The notes under the pieces are model-generated. The model did no database searches and was not told the origin of the DNA. It saw only the letters and a program-made list of their open reading frames with translations. Position numbers and translations under genes: made by a program. From Burkholderiales bacterium (lineage in GTDB: Bacteria; Pseudomonadota; Gammaproteobacteria; Burkholderiales; Burkholderiaceae_C): a stretch of 21,987 bases of DNA. The stretch spans positions 1-21,987 of the forward strand of contig JADJCH010000049.1 in assembly GCA_016703325.1 (NCBI GenBank), read 5' to 3'. Shown here piece by piece: positions 5,777 to 12,451 of this stretch (positions within the stretch are counted from its first letter, which is position 1; every line of letters begins with the position of its first letter).

Positions 5777-6061
5777 TCAATTCAACCCTTGGGGCTCGGG
5801 CCAGCGCAGCTTCCGCACGATCTTGGTGATCCGCTGCAGGCCGATGGTCGGCGACAGGCCTTCGCAGCACTGCCGGACGATGGCGGCCGCGCTGACGGGC
5901 TGTGCCATCTTCAGAACGGCCGCCCATCGCACAAAGAAGGGGTCCGCACGAACGACCGGCTCGTTCCAGCTGCGCGTGAGCGAGTCATTCAGAGCCTTCT
6001 GAAAGGCCGTCCTGGGCACAGCTGCCTTGTCGACGTCCTTCAGATCATCTTCCGCCGCCAT
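5777..6061 (-). CDS. Unrecognised small protein, first ORF of a split locus
   Basis: A 94-aa frame from the ATG at 6061 (MAAEDDLKDVDKAAVPRTAFQ). This start is favoured because GGAGGGGAG lies 7 bases upstream, one of the clearest ribosome-binding sites in the window; an upstream in-frame ATG at 6121 lacks one. The product is helical, with SAAAIVRQCCEGLSPTIGLQ followed by KIVRKLRWPEPQG, and has no family I can name. It ends at TGA 5779-5777 and the next codon is the GTG of the following ORF in the same frame. Either a two-gene operon or a gene interrupted by a nonsense mutation. Confidence 0.55.
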   Translation of the reverse strand: MAAEDDLKDVDKAAVPRTAFQKALNDSLTRSWNEPVVRADPFFVRWAAVLKMAQPVSAAAIVRQCCEGLSPTIGLQRITKIVRKLRWPEPQGLN

Positions 6062-6166
6062 CCGATTTCTCCCCTCCGATGCCCGCTGCCCGCTCGATTC
6101 TTCCAGATCGTAGCGCGCCACCCACCTTGCATTCGTCCCCTCCGACCCGAACGGGGCGCTGCCGGA

Positions 6167-6405
6167 TCAACGGTCCGCTTCGTCACGGCCGAACATGGGG
6201 TTCATGCCCCGGCACAGGCCGCGAGCGCTGTGGGGATCTTGCGGCCGATCTGGCATCAGCTCGCCGGCCAAGCCCTTGATCGGCTGCCGCCGCCGGTCGA
6301 CGAACTCACGCAGCGCTGCATCCACAACCTCGGCGGGGGAGACCAGGCCGGAAAGCGCTGGGCGTCGCGGATCAGGGAGCCGTCCGTGCCGATGGAATAG
6401 AGCAT
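6167..6405 (-). pseudogene. vapB antitoxin pseudogene (frameshifted, toxin missing)
   Basis: Compared with the intact vapB at 9230-9009, this locus keeps a start codon (ATG at 6405, preceded by a similar GTGCATCCC context) and, in a second frame, LSGLVSPAEVVDAALREFVDRRRQ, then GLAGELMPD, ending at a stop at 6167. The two frames meet near 6362, where CGCTTTCC appears to have lost one base relative to a CGC-CTT-TCC type sequence. No PIN-domain vapC follows; the minus strand downstream runs straight into the unknown small ORF. A vapBC module that lost its toxin and then decayed. Confidence 0.72.
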
Positions 6406-6594
6406 GGGATGCACCTGCGTCGTGTGCAGCGATTCTGACGCTGCCGGGCTTGCGCAGCAGCGCCCATCTTGTCGGGTGGCGGGAGCTGCACACCATGGCG
6501 CTCCCGCCCGTCTCTGCGCCCCGTCACCCGCTCCCCGGTGCGGGCGGTGTAACGTCAACCCTGTCCTGCAGCTTTTCCCCTCAAGGAGCAAACA

Positions 6595-6948
6595 ATGGGC
6601 TGGTTCTCCAAATCCGACGACAGCTTTTTCCTCTCCACCGTGACGCCCGACGGGCAGGCGGCCAAGGTGGAGCGTTACCTCGGGGTGGTGAATGGGGAGG
6701 CGATCATTGGCGCCAACATCTTCCGCGACCTGTTTTCCTCCGTGCGCGACGTGGTGGGCGGGCGGGCCGGTGGCTATGAGCGGGCACTGGCCGGAGCGCG
6801 CAAGGCGGCGCAGGCGGACATGATCGAGGCGGCCAAGGAGATGGGCGCCGACGGTGTCATCGGCGTGAGCTTCGACTACGCGGTGCTGGGTGAGACCAAC
6901 GGGATGATGCTGGTGTCGGTGAGCGGCACGGCGGTGAAGATGGGCTGA
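6595..6948 (+). CDS. YbjQ/UPF0145-family protein (intact copy)
   Basis: A 117-aa protein of the YbjQ (UPF0145, heavy-metal-binding-domain-like) family. After a short N-terminal part (MGWFSKSDDSFFLSTV) it carries the family core: GVVNGEAIIGANIFRDLFSSVRD, then VGGRAGGYE, then MGADGVIGVSFDY, then MLVSVSGTAVKMG. The YbjQ fold forms pentamers; its physiological role is not established. AAGGAG lies 7 bases before the ATG. The gene ends 36 bases before the convergent membrane-protein gene. A near-identical but damaged copy lies at 9371. Both copies have a vapB locus on the opposite strand just upstream. Confidence 0.88.
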   Translation: MGWFSKSDDSFFLSTVTPDGQAAKVERYLGVVNGEAIIGANIFRDLFSSVRDVVGGRAGGYERALAGARKAAQADMIEAAKEMGADGVIGVSFDYAVLGETNGMMLVSVSGTAVKMG

Positions 6949-6984
6949 GCGTGCTGGTCCCGGCGGCAGCCTGGGGCCTGTGGC

Positions 6985-7542
6985 TCAGTCGCGGCCGTCC
7001 AGCGCGGCGGCGCGGCGGTGCTGCCAGAGCTGGATCAGCGCCCAGACGATCAGCGCGGCGCCGAGCAGGCGGGTGGCGCCACCCAGGGCCAGGTCCCAGC
7101 GCAGCAGGCCCCAGCGGCCGAGGATCTCGGTCCAGTCGTGGTCGCCGCCGCCCACCAGCGGCAGTTGCTGGGCGCGGGCGTCGCGCATGTAGCGGCCGAC
7201 GTTCATCAGGCTCTCGCCCAGCCAGCCCAGCGCAAAGACCCAGCCGGCGCTGTGCCCGCTGCGGCGGAAGTGCCAGGCGAAGGCGGCCGGAAAGGCCAGC
7301 TGGAACCAGGTGCCGCCGTAGACCATCAACCGGGCGGAGAACAGGCCGACCAGCGGGTGGCCGGCCTCGTGCAGGGCCAGGTTGGCGCTGTCGAGCAGCG
7401 GCACCCAGGCCTCGTCGCCCAGGAGCTGCATGGCGAGCACCCCGGCGAAGAACAGGGTCAGCAGCCGAGCCGCCGGCCGGGAGGCGGGCTGCCAGTCGGG
7501 CGCTGCTTCGAGCGCGTCGTCGGACTCACGCCAGGGGCGCAT
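6985..7542 (-). CDS. Membrane protein with HEAGH zinc-protease-like motif
   Basis: A 185-aa integral membrane protein. After a hydrophilic N-terminus comes a transmembrane stretch (LLTLFFAGVLAMQLL, about 27-41), then LANLALHEAGHP-like sequence with HEAGH at residues 58-62, an HExxH zinc-binding motif of the kind found in M50-type intramembrane proteases. Further hydrophobic segments follow (FQLAFPAAFAWHF, WVFALGWLGESLMNVGRYM, ATRLLGAALIVWALIQL). A second metal-ligand motif of classic M50 proteases (NPDG) is not evident; D in GGDHDWTEILG could serve. The ATG at 7542 overlaps the end of the methyltransferase gene by 17 bases, so the two are translationally coupled. The substrate is unknown and proteolytic activity is inferred from the motif only. 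Confidence 0.75.
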   Translation of the reverse strand: MRPWRESDDALEAAPDWQPASRPAARLLTLFFAGVLAMQLLGDEAWVPLLDSANLALHEAGHPLVGLFSARLMVYGGTWFQLAFPAAFAWHFRRSGHSAGWVFALGWLGESLMNVGRYMRDARAQQLPLVGGGDHDWTEILGRWGLLRWDLALGGATRLLGAALIVWALIQLWQHRRAAALDGRD

Positions 7543-8311
7543 GGGGCTCGGGCAGGCGGGCGACGAAGAACTCGTAGGCGTAGCCATCACCGTGGCGACG
7601 GTGCATCTCGGACTCGAGGGCGAGCGAATCGAGCAGCGCCTGGGCCAGGGCGTCGCCGGCATGGCGGTGGCGCAGTTCGGCGATGCGGGCCTGCATGGGG
7701 GTGTAGAAGTCCTCCCACCAGGCCGCGTCGGGCAGGCTGAAGTGGCCGAGCAGCTCGAAGCCGCCCGCGCGCAGCAGCGCCAGGTCGTCCTCGACACGGC
7801 CCATGCCGGGGTAGTCGGACTCGAAGGCGGCACGCAGCTCGGGCGGCGGGTCGTCGCGGCGCCAGACGGCATCGGTGAAGGCCAGGCAGCCGCCGGGGCG
7901 CAGCAGGTCGCGGCAGAGCTGCAGGGCCGGGGCCAGCCCGAGGTTGTAGAGCGCGCCCTCAGACCAGATCAGGTCGACGCCGCCGTCGGGCAGCCCCAGG
8001 GCCGAGCGCTCGTCGCGCAGCCGGCGCATGTCGGCCACCTGCGGCTCGAGGCGCCCGCCCAGGCCCTGCCGGTGCCGCTCGGCACGCAGCCGCTGGATGT
8101 GGGGCGGGTGCAGGTCGACGGCCACGATGTGCGCCGCCGGCAGCAGCGCCGCTAGGTGCAGGGTCTGCGCGCCGGCGCCGCAGCCCAGGTCGAGCACGCT
8201 GGGCGCAGCGAGCAGGCCGCGGCAGAGGGCCAGCGCCCGGGCCGTGCAGGCCGCCAGGCCCGGCCCCTGGCGGGGCAGGCTCTCGAACAGCTCGAAGAAC
8301 AGATCCTGCAT
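7526..8311 (-). CDS. SAM-dependent class I methyltransferase
   Basis: A 261-aa protein with the Rossmann-fold methyltransferase motif I VLDLGCGAGAQTLHLA, motif II-like IVAVDLHPPHIQRL, and a later motif (LLRPGGCLAFTDAVWR) typical of post-motif III. The acceptor is not predictable. The segment DAAWWEDFYTPMQARI resembles a family of uncharacterised methyltransferases with a C-terminal acidic cap. The ATG at 8311 (MQDLFFELFESLPRQGPG) was chosen because conservation-like sequence begins there; the frame is open further upstream to 8587 but reads as low-quality sequence. No strong ribosome site is seen. It forms an overlapping pair with the HEAGH membrane protein. Confidence 0.82.
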   Translation of the reverse strand: MQDLFFELFESLPRQGPGLAACTARALALCRGLLAAPSVLDLGCGAGAQTLHLAALLPAAHIVAVDLHPPHIQRLRAERHRQGLGGRLEPQVADMRRLRDERSALGLPDGGVDLIWSEGALYNLGLAPALQLCRDLLRPGGCLAFTDAVWRRDDPPPELRAAFESDYPGMGRVEDDLALLRAGGFELLGHFSLPDAAWWEDFYTPMQARIAELRHRHAGDALAQALLDSLALESEMHRRHGDGYAYEFFVARLPEPHAPLA

Positions 8312-8620
8312 GGGGTCGGTGGTCCGACAGGCATGAAAGGGACGAAAGGGACTTCGGTCGGAAGGCCCTGCAGCGCGACGGGCACCTCCTGCGCTGCCAC
8401 GCCCGTCGAACAAACCTACCAACCCGGAGGGGCCGATCGGGCAGACGGCCCGGCTCAGAAGGTCGCCAGCGGCCCCTGCGTCACAGCGACTGCTGATCAT
8501 CTCCTGCACATTCTGATGGATGGATTCCTTCGGCTCCTGAAGCGGAGTTCGCAACAGATGCGCGGCAACGGCCCCTCCTGAAGCCAACGCACAGAGACCC
8601 CTGGAAAGGACGCCTGGCAG
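8312..8620. other. Intergenic stretch with a 9-bp tandem repeat
   Basis: About 309 bases between the methyltransferase start and the vapC end. GAAAGGGAC is repeated exactly in tandem at 8335-8343 and 8344-8352, 24 to 41 bases upstream of the methyltransferase ATG, and could be a regulator or promoter element. The rest shows no gene, RNA or hairpin I can support. Confidence 0.4.
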
Positions 8621-9019
8621 CTACCCTCTGCGCTGCATCAAACCCACTTCGACCAGCACCATCTGCTCGAAGTCCCGGTCGTCGTGCAGCAGCGTCAGCC
8701 GGTTCTCCATGGCAAGCTGTGCAATCAGGCAGTCGTGTGGGCTGCGAGGTGTCACGCCGGCCCAGCGGCAGCGCGCATACAGCGCACCAGCGTCGGCATG
8801 AGTCGAGCCGTGTGGCCGGGGTTCCACCATCGGCAGCGCGGTGAAACGCTTGCGCAGCATCGTCAGGCTGTCGGCGTCTCGCGCGCCCTGCAGGATTTCC
8901 TGCACGATGACGGGCGCGATCAGCGCCTCGCCGCGATCAAGCAGTTGGCGCAGGCAAACCACCGCCGGGGTGACTTGGCCGCGCAGCAAATCGATCCAGA
9001 CGGTGGTGTCAACCAGCAT
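8621..9019 (-). CDS. vapC: VapC toxin, PIN-domain ribonuclease
   Basis: A 132-aa PIN-domain protein. MLVDTTVWIDLLRG gives the first catalytic Asp (residue 4). VIVQEILQGARD supplies the conserved Glu, and SPHDCLIAQLAMENRLTLLHDDRDFEQM gives the later acidic residues (PHDCLIA and DDRDF). VapC toxins are metal-dependent RNases that usually cleave tRNA or rRNA. The ATG at 9019 overlaps the end of vapB by 11 bases, the standard antitoxin-first arrangement. A longer frame to 9061 exists but would intrude into vapB without similarity. The gene appears intact. Confidence 0.9.
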   Translation of the reverse strand: MLVDTTVWIDLLRGQVTPAVVCLRQLLDRGEALIAPVIVQEILQGARDADSLTMLRKRFTALPMVEPRPHGSTHADAGALYARCRWAGVTPRSPHDCLIAQLAMENRLTLLHDDRDFEQMVLVEVGLMQRRG

Positions 9020-9230
9020 GGCCGGCCTCGCCCATGACTGCACGCACGGCACGCACGTCATAAGCAGGGTCGATCAGCGGCTGGCCGGCCAGCTCCAGGA
9101 TGAGTTGCTGCCGCCGTCGGTCAACGAACTCCCTCAGGGCAGCGTCGACCGTCTCCCGTTTGGTCGCCAGTCCGGACAGGCGGCGGGCTTCATCGACCAG
9201 GACGTCATTGAGTTCGATGTTGGTGCGCAT
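9009..9230 (-). CDS. vapB: VapB antitoxin
   Basis: A 73-aa protein starting MRTNIELNDVLVDEARRLSG, continuing KRETVDAALREFVDRRRQ, with a C-terminal toxin-binding tail. This is the ribbon-helix-helix VapB type (DUF2191-like): the N-terminal beta strand TNIEL contacts DNA and the helices dimerise. The ATG at 9230 is preceded by GGAGG at a spacing of 9 bases. It overlaps vapC by 11 bases. A decayed paralogue of this gene lies at 6167-6405, also divergent from a YbjQ-family gene. Confidence 0.9.
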   Translation of the reverse strand: MRTNIELNDVLVDEARRLSGLATKRETVDAALREFVDRRRQQLILELAGQPLIDPAYDVRAVRAVMGEAGHAG

Positions 9231-9370
9231 GGGATACACCTCCGAAGTACACATCGATTGTGGCACGCGAAGGGGCGGGCCGGTTCAGACGGGCCTGCCC
9301 CAGCGGAACCCGAGCCGTGGCGCGCACTCGAAGCCCTTCGGTCACAGTTCTACGACACAAGGAGCAAACG

Positions 9371-9553
9371 ATGGGCTGGTTCTCCAAATCCGACGACAGC
9401 TTTTTCCTCTCCACCGTGATGCCCGACGGGCAGGCGGCCAAGGAGATGGGCGCCGACGGTGTGATCGGCGTGAGCTTCGACTACGCGGTGCTGGGTGAGA
9501 CCAACGGGATGATGCTGGTGTCGGTGAGCGGCACGGCGGTGAAGTTGGGCTGG
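9371..9553 (+). pseudogene. Second YbjQ-family copy, internally deleted and without its stop
   Basis: From the shared CAAGGAGCAAAC leader onward, this copy is almost identical to 6595-6948, with four or so base changes by eye including the lost stop. It lacks 171 bases (57 codons): GQAAK is joined directly to EMGADGVIG, so GEAIIGANIFRDLF and the rest of the core strands are gone. The junction is a 12-base direct repeat (AGGCGGCCAAGG) found at 6656-6667 and 6827-6838 in the intact copy, so the deletion arose by recombination between short repeats. The stop TGA has become TGG, so the frame runs on to 9916 through sequence antisense to the TerB-like gene. A functional product is unlikely. Confidence 0.88.
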
Positions 9554-9556
9554 GGG

Positions 9557-9582
9557 CCACCCGCAGCCAGGGTTGCGGGTGG
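9557..9582. terminator. Hairpin between convergent genes
   Basis: CCACCCGCA and TGCGGGTGG form a perfect 9-bp stem with an 8-base loop just past the 3' end of the TerB-like gene (minus strand) and of the YbjQ remnant (plus strand). There is no U-tract, so it could be a bidirectional terminator or simply an RNA-stabilising hairpin. Confidence 0.45.
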
Positions 9583-9600
9583 CGGGCTCAGGTTGGCAGC

Positions 9601-10095
9601 TCAGGCGGCGCGCTGCCAGGCCCGCTCACCTGCCGGGCGCAAGGATGACCAGGCGGCGCTGCGGAAGGGGACGTCGCGCGGGTTGGCGGCCGCCGACTCG
9701 GCCGCAGCGCTGAAGCGGCCCCAGTGCCGCAGGGCGGCCTCCAGCACCACGCCTTCGGCGTCGGCCAGGTGGTGGTCTGCCAGTGCGGCGGCGCTGGCCA
9801 GGTGCAGCACGCGCCGCTGCAGGGCCGGGTCGTCCACCTCGGCCATGAAGCCCGCGAGCTGGTCTTCGCCGATCTGCGCTGCCAGCAGGCCGCGGGCACA
9901 GACGCAGAGCAGTTGATCCTCGCACAGGGTCTGCACCACCCGGGCGAAGCCTCCGGGAGGCAGTGCCAGCTCGCGCTCCAGCTCCAGCTGCCTCAAGGTG
10001 TCCAGCTCGGAACGGCAGACATGCCCGTCGGCGATGAGCACCAGGGCCACGATGCGGGCGGCGGCTTCGGGGCTGTTGCGGGGGTAGCTGCGCAT
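9601..10095 (-). CDS. TerB-like (tellurite-resistance-fold) protein
   Basis: A 164-aa helical protein. PEAAARIVALVLIADGHVCRSELDTL near the N-terminus matches the first acidic helix pair of the TerB/DjlA-like fold, which binds divalent metal through clustered acidic residues. A second similar segment (LASAAALADHHLADAEGVVLEAAL) completes the repeat. No other ter genes are nearby, so a role in tellurite resistance should not be assumed; many solitary TerB-domain proteins have unknown function. The ATG at 10095 is preceded by AAAGGA at good spacing; an in-frame ATG at 10152 is less likely. It diverges from the lipoprotein hydrolase. Confidence 0.65.
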   Translation of the reverse strand: MRSYPRNSPEAAARIVALVLIADGHVCRSELDTLRQLELERELALPPGGFARVVQTLCEDQLLCVCARGLLAAQIGEDQLAGFMAEVDDPALQRRVLHLASAAALADHHLADAEGVVLEAALRHWGRFSAAAESAAANPRDVPFRSAAWSSLRPAGERAWQRAA

Positions 10096-10177
10096 GGTGA
10101 ATCCTTTCAGAAGGTGGCGAGGAGTATTCATGGTGGGGCCGGCCACCATCAAAAAAAAGCAGATATTTATTCAACAT

Positions 10178-10198
10178 GAATTCGAGAAACTCGAATTC
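10178..10198. promoter_or_regulatory. 9-bp-arm palindrome in AT-rich divergent promoter region
   Basis: GAATTCGAG, three A residues, then CTCGAATTC: perfect 9-bp arms, extendable by three more pairs outside one mismatch. It lies within an AT-rich patch (about 10150-10200, including a run of eight A) in otherwise very GC-rich DNA, between the divergent TerB-like and hydrolase genes. It could be an operator for an unseen dimeric regulator or a transcript hairpin. Confidence 0.45.
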
Positions 10199-10291
10199 TT
10201 GTCCCCTTCTGCCCTGCGGAACCTGCGCTCGGCCCGAGGTCTTTGCGCCGCGGACCGAAGTTTTCCGTCGGGTGCGTGGATGATCGCTGCC

Positions 10292-11137
10292 ATGAAGACG
10301 CTCCTCGCCTGGATGCTGCTGGCAAGCGCAGCCCTGCTGGCAGGCTGTGCCACGCTGGACGAGCGCCAGCGGCAGTGGATCTTTCAGCCCTCCGACCGCA
10401 GCTGGGGGCGTGGCGAGGAGGCGGCGCGGGGGATGGAGGACGTCTGGATCAACTTCCGCTCCGCCGAAACCGGCCAGCCGGTGCGGCTGCACGGGCTGTG
10501 GAGCCCGCACGAGCGCTTCGCGGCCGATGCCCGGGCCCCCGTGCTGCTGTACCTGCACGGGGCGCGCTTCAATGTGCTGGGGTCGGCGCTGCGGGCGCGG
10601 CGCATGCAGGAGCTGGGGTTCTCGGTGCTGGTGATCGACTACCGCGGCTTCGGTAAAAGCAGCCACACGTTGCCCTCCGAGTCGCTGGCCTACGAGGACG
10701 CCCGTGCCGCCTGGGACTGGCTGGGGCGGCAGCACCCGGAGCGCCCTCGCTTCATCTTCGGCCACTCGCTGGGCGGGGCCATCGCCATCGAGCTCGCGGC
10801 CCAGGTGCCGGACGAGGCCGGCACGCTGGTGGAGGGCACCTTCACCTCCATCCCGGATGTGGTGGCCTCCTACAAGTGGGGCTGGCTGCCGGTGGGCCCG
10901 TTGATCACCCAGCGCTTCGACGCGGTGCGGCGGGTGCCGCAGATCGGCTCACCGCTGCTGGTGGTGCACGGCAGCGAGGACCGCACCATCCAGCCGGAGC
11001 TGGGCCGCAGCCTGTTCGAGGCGGCCACCGGCCCCAAACGATTCGAGCTGGTGGAAGGCGGCTCGCACCACAACACCAACGCGGTGGGCCAGCCGCAGTA
11101 CCGGCTGGCGTTGGCGGAACTGTTCGGGCTGCGCTGA
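10292..11137 (+). CDS. Alpha/beta hydrolase lipoprotein
   Basis: A 281-aa protein. The N-terminus MKTLLAWMLLASAALLAGC is a lipoprotein signal with lipobox LAGC, giving a lipidated Cys19. The mature part is an alpha/beta hydrolase: LLYLHGARFN (oxyanion region), VIDYRGFGKS, the nucleophile elbow GHSLGG with Ser159, the acid in HGSEDRTI (Asp230) and the base in GGSHHN (His259 or His260). It resembles BEM46/YqkD-like membrane-anchored hydrolases with unknown ester or peptide substrates. An alternative start at 10280 adds MIAA; the 10292 start gives a better signal peptide. Neither has a strong ribosome site. It is convergent with fccB. Confidence 0.82.
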   Translation: MKTLLAWMLLASAALLAGCATLDERQRQWIFQPSDRSWGRGEEAARGMEDVWINFRSAETGQPVRLHGLWSPHERFAADARAPVLLYLHGARFNVLGSALRARRMQELGFSVLVIDYRGFGKSSHTLPSESLAYEDARAAWDWLGRQHPERPRFIFGHSLGGAIAIELAAQVPDEAGTLVEGTFTSIPDVVASYKWGWLPVGPLITQRFDAVRRVPQIGSPLLVVHGSEDRTIQPELGRSLFEAATGPKRFELVEGGSHHNTNAVGQPQYRLALAELFGLR

Positions 11138-11169
11138 ACGGCCGGGCCCGCCCACCCCTGCATTCAAGC

Positions 11170-12438
11170 TCACCCCAGCACGTCCGCCCAGATGTTGCGC
11201 GCCCAGGTGTGGGCATAGCTGGCCTCCAGCGCATTGCGGGCGGCCGACAGGCCACCGGCGCCCGGCACGGGCACCACCGTCTTCTGCGCCGCGTCCCACT
11301 TGTGCACCGAGGCCACATGCACCGCCTCGGTCTCGGAGACGAAGCTGTAGCAGGTGTTGGTGATGATGGGCGAGTCGTTCAACGGCTGGCCGGTGAGGTG
11401 GGCGATGACGGCATCGGCCACCGCCTTGGCGTGGTTGTTGGCCATGAAACCGGACTTGGGCATGGCGGGTGCAGAAGCCGTGGCGTCGCCGATCACGTGC
11501 ACGCCGGGCACTTTCGTGGACTCGAAGCCCAGGAACTCCACCCCCACCCAGCGGTTGTTGACCGTAACCAGCGGCTGGGCAATGCGGCCGGCGCGCTGCG
11601 GCGGGATGATGTTGAACAGGTCGGCCTGGACGTCCTCGGTCTCCAGCTTGGCCACGCGGGCCCTGGCATCGAACTCCAGCAGCGCGCTGTTGGGGCGGTA
11701 TTCAATGAGGCCGGGGTAGAGCTCGCTCCAGGCCTTCAGGAACAGGCCCTTCTTGGAAACGATGTCCGGGTTGCCGTCCAGGATCAGCAGCTTGGAGCGG
11801 GGCTTGGCGCGCTGCAGGTACTGGGCGACCACGCTGGCGCGCTCGTAGGGGCCGGGCGGGCAGCGGTAAGGCGCCTTGGGGATGGCGATGGCAAAAACAC
11901 CGCCATCGGGCAGAGTCTCCAGCTGGCGGCGCAGCGCCACCGTCTCCGGGCCGGCCTTCCAGGCGTGCAGGGCCTGGCCGCTGGCGTGGGCCGCCGCCAG
12001 GCCGGGCACGGCGTCGAAGTCGAAGTCGATGCCCGGCGCCAGGATCAGCCGGTCGTAGGGCAGCGCATCGCCGCGGGCCAGGCGCACCTGGCGGCGGTCG
12101 AAGTCGATGGCCACGGCTTCGTCGCGCACGCGCTGGACGCCGTACTTGTCCAGCCCGTCGTAGGGCAGTGTGATGTCCTGGATGCGCTTGCTGCCGGCCA
12201 GCACCAGGTTGCTGATCGGGCAGGAGACGAAGTGTTCGTTGCGCTCGACCAACGTCACCTGGATGCGCGGCTCCCATTTGCGGATGTACTTGGCCGCGGT
12301 GGCACCGCCAAAACCGGCACCGATGACAACCACCCGGGCGATGGGCTTTTCGCCGGCCAGGCTGGCGCAGCCGCTCAGGCCGAAGGTGGCGGCACCGGCC
12401 AGGCCGGCCCCCAGAAGGGTGCGTCGTTGCAGGGTCAT
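11170..12438 (-). CDS. fccB: Flavocytochrome c sulfide dehydrogenase, flavoprotein subunit
   Basis: A 422-aa FAD protein that oxidises sulfide in the periplasm and passes electrons to its cytochrome subunit. The N-terminus QRRTLLGAG is a twin-arginine-type signal, followed by the FAD-binding GxGxxG motif (VVVIGAGFGGATAA, about 37-49). The two redox cysteines typical of FccB are visible: Cys193 in APYRCPPGPYERA and Cys363 in NTCYSFVS. HVIGDATASAPMPKSG-like sequence near 314-331 is the second FAD contact. A strong ribosome site, AAAGGAGA, precedes the ATG at 12438; an upstream in-frame ATG was rejected. It is 13 bases downstream of fccA on the same strand, so the two form an operon. Confidence 0.9.
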   Translation of the reverse strand: MTLQRRTLLGAGLAGAATFGLSGCASLAGEKPIARVVVIGAGFGGATAAKYIRKWEPRIQVTLVERNEHFVSCPISNLVLAGSKRIQDITLPYDGLDKYGVQRVRDEAVAIDFDRRQVRLARGDALPYDRLILAPGIDFDFDAVPGLAAAHASGQALHAWKAGPETVALRRQLETLPDGGVFAIAIPKAPYRCPPGPYERASVVAQYLQRAKPRSKLLILDGNPDIVSKKGLFLKAWSELYPGLIEYRPNSALLEFDARARVAKLETEDVQADLFNIIPPQRAGRIAQPLVTVNNRWVGVEFLGFESTKVPGVHVIGDATASAPAMPKSGFMANNHAKAVADAVIAHLTGQPLNDSPIITNTCYSFVSETEAVHVASVHKWDAAQKTVVPVPGAGGLSAARNALEASYAHTWARNIWADVLG

Positions 12439-12451
12439 GGTGACTCTCCTT

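Noticed and set aside
8312..8587. N-terminal extension of the methyltransferase
   Set aside because: The frame stays open but the added residues show no methyltransferase similarity and the composition changes at 8311.
9554..9916. Extension of the second YbjQ copy beyond its lost stop
   Set aside because: The added residues are antisense to the TerB-like gene and look like frame noise; no sign of a functional fusion.
9601..10095. Tellurite resistance locus
   Set aside because: Only a solitary TerB-like domain is present; none of terA, terC, terD, terE or terZ is nearby, so a resistance role is not supported.
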